The translations under genes and the position numbers were made by a program. Shown here in pieces: positions 22,601 to 25,245 of a stretch of DNA of 25,245 nucleotides. Location: assembly GCA_964553325.1 (NCBI GenBank), contig CAZKKI010000003.1, positions 1 to 25,245 of the forward strand. The letters run 5' to 3'. How positions within the stretch are numbered: position 1 is the first letter of the stretch; each line of letters opens with the position of its first letter. The stretch comes from BMS3ABIN04 sp964553325 (GTDB taxonomy: Bacteria; Bacteroidota; Ignavibacteria; Ignavibacteriales; Melioribacteraceae). The notes below the pieces were generated by a model. The model was not told the DNA's origin, made no database searches, and saw only the letters and a list, made by a program, of their open reading frames with translations.

Positions 22601-24550
22601 ATGAACTTTAAGTTCAAATCGATTAGAACGAAGTTAATAGCTTTGGTGATTTTGCTTACGGGCTCTATTGCAACGTTCGTTTACATTTACTTTCCCCAGA
22701 AGTTCGAAGAACAAGAGCTTAAAGCAATAAAAAATAAAGTTTATACTATGGCCCAACTTTCCTCCCAAAGTGTTGCTTCGGCTCTCTTTTTCGATGACTA
22801 TCGCGCATTGGAAGAAGAAGCTCAACCTCTAATTAATAATAAAAATATCAAATATTTTGTTATTCACGATAATCGCGATTCGCTTTATTTTGTAGACAAT
22901 TTAATTACTGCGAACAATGTCGATTACAAAAATCTGGGTAAAACCGGAATTTCGGAAGACGGGTTAATATTAAAAGCATCGGTTCCGATTCTGTTTCGAG
23001 GTGAAAATCTCGGCATGCTGTACGCGGGATATTCTTTGGACGCATTGTACAGAGAAGTATGGAGTATGAGAAAACACATTGCAATAATCAGTATAATGAT
23101 TTTCATACTCGGTTTTGTATCTGTTTTTGTAATGGAAAGATTCATAACCCGGCCCTTAAGCGAAATGGTAAAAACCGTTAAGAAAGTTTCGGAAGGTAAT
23201 CTTGCCGAGAGAACTAAAATAATGACTACAGACGAAATAGGATTTTTAGCCAATTCATTTAACAAGATGTTGGATAATATCGAACAAACCAAACAAGAAC
23301 TTGAAACAATCAACAATGAATTGGAGAAACGTGTACAAGCCAGAACTAAAGAACTAGAAAAAGCGCTAAAATCGCTACAAAAAGAAAACCAGCAACGAAA
23401 ATTAATTCAAAAAGCGCTGGAAGAAAGCGAAGAACGGTTCAGAGGACTGTTTGAAAATTCAACAATCGGCATTTACCGCTCTACTCCTGCCGGGAAAGTA
23501 TTAATGGCAAATCCTACTCTTATTAGAATGTTAGGATACGATTCTCTCGAAGAAATACAAGCCATCGAAGATATAGCTGTCGGATATCTGGATAAAAACG
23601 CCAGAAACAGATTTAGAAAACTTCTTGAAGAAAAAGGTACAATTTTGGGCTTCGAAGAAGCATGGCAAAGAAAAGACGGTACTGTCATTTACATTCGTGA
23701 AAGTGCCCGAGTAATAAAAGACAATACCGGAAAAGTTCTTTTTTACGAAGGTTCCGTCGAAGATATAACTTCAAAAAAGATTATAGAAAAAGAATTGATT
23801 GAAGCTAAAGAAAAAGCGGAAGCTTCTTCACGACTTAAATCGGAATTCCTTGCTCAAATGTCGCATGAAATTCGAACACCGGTAAATAGTATTTTAAGCT
23901 ATACAAGTCTTCTACAAGAAGAGCTGAAAGACAAACTACCGGAAGATTTACAAATAAGTTTCGATATGATAAACAACGGGGGAAGAAGATTAATAAGAAC
24001 CATCGATATGATCATAAATATGTCGGAACTGCAAACCGGATCTTTCGAAATTGAGAAAACAAATACTTATTTGATAAAAGAAATACTAAACCCACTTATT
24101 GGCGAATTTAGAACGATTGCAAAAAGTAAAGGACTTTATCTGGAATTGGACAATGGTCTGGCGACGGAAGATATTGAATTGCACGTAGATATATATAGTT
24201 TCACCCAAATTTTTGCCAATCTTATTGACAATGCAATTAAATATACGGAAACCGGCGGAATAACGATTAAAATACAAGATAATAATCGACAAGGAATTAG
24301 TATACAAGTGATTGATACGGGAATCGGAATATCCGAAGAATTTCAAAAGAAGATATTTGATCCGTTCACCCAAGAAGAACAAGGTTATACGCGTAAGTTC
24401 GAAGGGAACGGTTTAGGTTTGGCGCTTGTAAAAAAATATACTGAAATAAACGGATGTGCAATAAAAATAGAAAGCAAAAAGGGTACAGGATCAAGATTCA
24501 TTATAAACATTCCGAACTATATAATAAGTAAACTGGAAGCGAAAAATTAA
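22601..24550 (+). CDS. CHASE8-like/HAMP/PAS histidine kinase
   Basis: The 649-residue protein has membrane helices at ~11-30 and 158-178 around a ~125-residue periplasmic domain. That domain resembles CHASE8 of YfiN (ELKAIKNKVYTMAQLSSQSVASALFFDDYRA ... SVPILFRGENLGMLYAGYS). A HAMP domain (~178-230), a coiled coil and a PAS domain (~276-395) follow. HisKA has His422 in QMSHEIRTPVNS, and the HATPase has LIDNAIKYT, DTGIGIS and GNGLGLALVKK. AGGTGA lies before the ATG. It is last in the receptor-YfiR-kinase unit. No receiver or regulator is adjacent, so the output is distant. Its core is a close paralog of the kinases at 1752 and 10478. Confidence 0.92.
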   Translation: MNFKFKSIRTKLIALVILLTGSIATFVYIYFPQKFEEQELKAIKNKVYTMAQLSSQSVASALFFDDYRALEEEAQPLINNKNIKYFVIHDNRDSLYFVDNLITANNVDYKNLGKTGISEDGLILKASVPILFRGENLGMLYAGYSLDALYREVWSMRKHIAIISIMIFILGFVSVFVMERFITRPLSEMVKTVKKVSEGNLAERTKIMTTDEIGFLANSFNKMLDNIEQTKQELETINNELEKRVQARTKELEKALKSLQKENQQRKLIQKALEESEERFRGLFENSTIGIYRSTPAGKVLMANPTLIRMLGYDSLEEIQAIEDIAVGYLDKNARNRFRKLLEEKGTILGFEEAWQRKDGTVIYIRESARVIKDNTGKVLFYEGSVEDITSKKIIEKELIEAKEKAEASSRLKSEFLAQMSHEIRTPVNSILSYTSLLQEELKDKLPEDLQISFDMINNGGRRLIRTIDMIINMSELQTGSFEIEKTNTYLIKEILNPLIGEFRTIAKSKGLYLELDNGLATEDIELHVDIYSFTQIFANLIDNAIKYTETGGITIKIQDNNRQGISIQVIDTGIGISEEFQKKIFDPFTQEEQGYTRKFEGNGLGLALVKKYTEINGCAIKIESKKGTGSRFIINIPNYIISKLEAKN

Positions 24551-24610
24551 TCCCTGCTGAAACAACCTCAAATTAATATTGTATAAGCGATGATTTTAAA
24601 GAAAATTATA

Positions 24611-24639
24611 TTGCGTAAAAGAGTGCAATTTGTTATAAT
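24611..24639 (+). promoter_or_regulatory. Putative rRNA promoter P1 (sigma-70 type)
   Basis: TTGCGT (24611-24616) and a perfect TATAAT (24634-24639) are spaced by 17 bp. It lies ~190 bp before the 16S start. Confidence 0.65.
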
Positions 24640-24681
24640 TACAGTCCCAAAAAAATTGTTCTAAAAAATTTTGAAAAAAAT

Positions 24682-24720
24682 AACTTTTGACTTGACAAAG
24701 TCAAAAGTTGGATTTAGATT
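24682..24720 (+). promoter_or_regulatory. Putative rRNA promoter P2 with a perfect 12-bp palindrome over the -35 box
   Basis: A perfect -35 TTGACA (24692-24697) is followed 17 bp later by TAGATT (24715-24720). The -35 lies at the centre of an inverted repeat: AACTTTTGACTT (24682-24693), GACA, AAGTCAAAAGTT (24698-24709). The palindrome could bind a regulator or simply reflect the promoter. Confidence 0.6.
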
Positions 24721-24744
24721 TAGAGTCTGTTTTTTTGAAAATAA

Positions 24745-24755
24745 GTTCTTTGAAA
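24745..24755 (+). promoter_or_regulatory. boxA-like antitermination site in the rRNA leader
   Basis: GTTCTTTGAAA resembles the boxA sequence (TGCTCTTTAACA in E. coli) that loads Nus factors. It sits ~75 bp upstream of the 16S start, as expected in an rRNA leader. Confidence 0.55.
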
Positions 24756-24827
24756 GAGTGAGTGACTAAAGGTAAAACTTTAGTGATTGTACGAACTAAG
24801 ATTACACCAAGTTGATAAAATTATTTT

Positions 24828-25245
<418 letters not shown>

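Noticed and set aside
22924..23316. Minus-strand ORF of 130 codons inside the CHASE8-like kinase gene
   Set aside because: It is a shadow of the TM2/HAMP coding region; the hydrophobic look comes from the complement.

Overview
The window is AT-rich bacterial DNA that ends inside a 16S rRNA gene. The first ~418 nt of that gene, a protein with a type IX secretion-like C-terminal domain, many His-kinases and AT-rich codon use fit the Ignavibacteriota side of the Bacteroidota/Chlorobi group. This placement is from memory and moderately secure. Shine-Dalgarno sites and TTGACA/TATAAT-type promoters argue against a typical Bacteroidia genome. The window is dominated by signal transduction: five histidine kinases, two NtrC-family (AAA+, sigma-54) activators, a YfiR-like protein, an RsbW-like ATPase, and the envelope proteins they probably control.

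Layout. (1) 1-1700, minus strand: three tandem paralogous lipoproteins (one cut by the left edge). They are served by two near-consensus sigma-54 promoters, each with the same 17-bp palindrome TGTAAAA-N3-TTTTACA about 92 bp upstream. (2) 1752-6239, minus: a soluble kinase, a sigma-54 activator whose receiver has lost its phosphorylation site, and a membrane kinase, packed as one operon. This is the best candidate controller of region 1. (3) 6434-12796, plus: a secreted GHL10-type glycosidase-like protein, an RsbW-like ATPase, a Sel1-repeat protein and a TPR-histidine kinase. (4) 12799-18723, minus: a secreted Ca-loop/Gly-rich protein, an outer-membrane beta-barrel protein, a DUF4405 membrane protein with a duplicated periplasmic domain, and a complete two-component pair (periplasmic-sensing kinase plus NtrC-type regulator). 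(5) 18724-19197: a 474-bp divergent control region carrying two copies of a 27-bp three-half-site operator and imperfect sigma-54-like elements. (6) 19198-24550, plus: a DUF2202 ferritin-like lipoprotein with its own terminator, then a TonB-dependent receptor-like protein, a YfiR-like protein and a CHASE8-like/HAMP/PAS kinase. (7) 24551-25245: rRNA promoter region, leader and the start of 16S rRNA.

The main inference is that the window holds two parallel envelope-response circuits. Each pairs an NtrC-family activator with a distinct palindromic operator and with sigma-54-type promoters in front of exported proteins. The five exported-protein genes with strong AAGGAG ribosome binding sites are exactly those lying behind these promoters, while the signalling genes have weak sites. 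A third circuit, receptor-YfiR-kinase, resembles Pseudomonas YfiBNR but has a kinase as output instead of a diguanylate cyclase.
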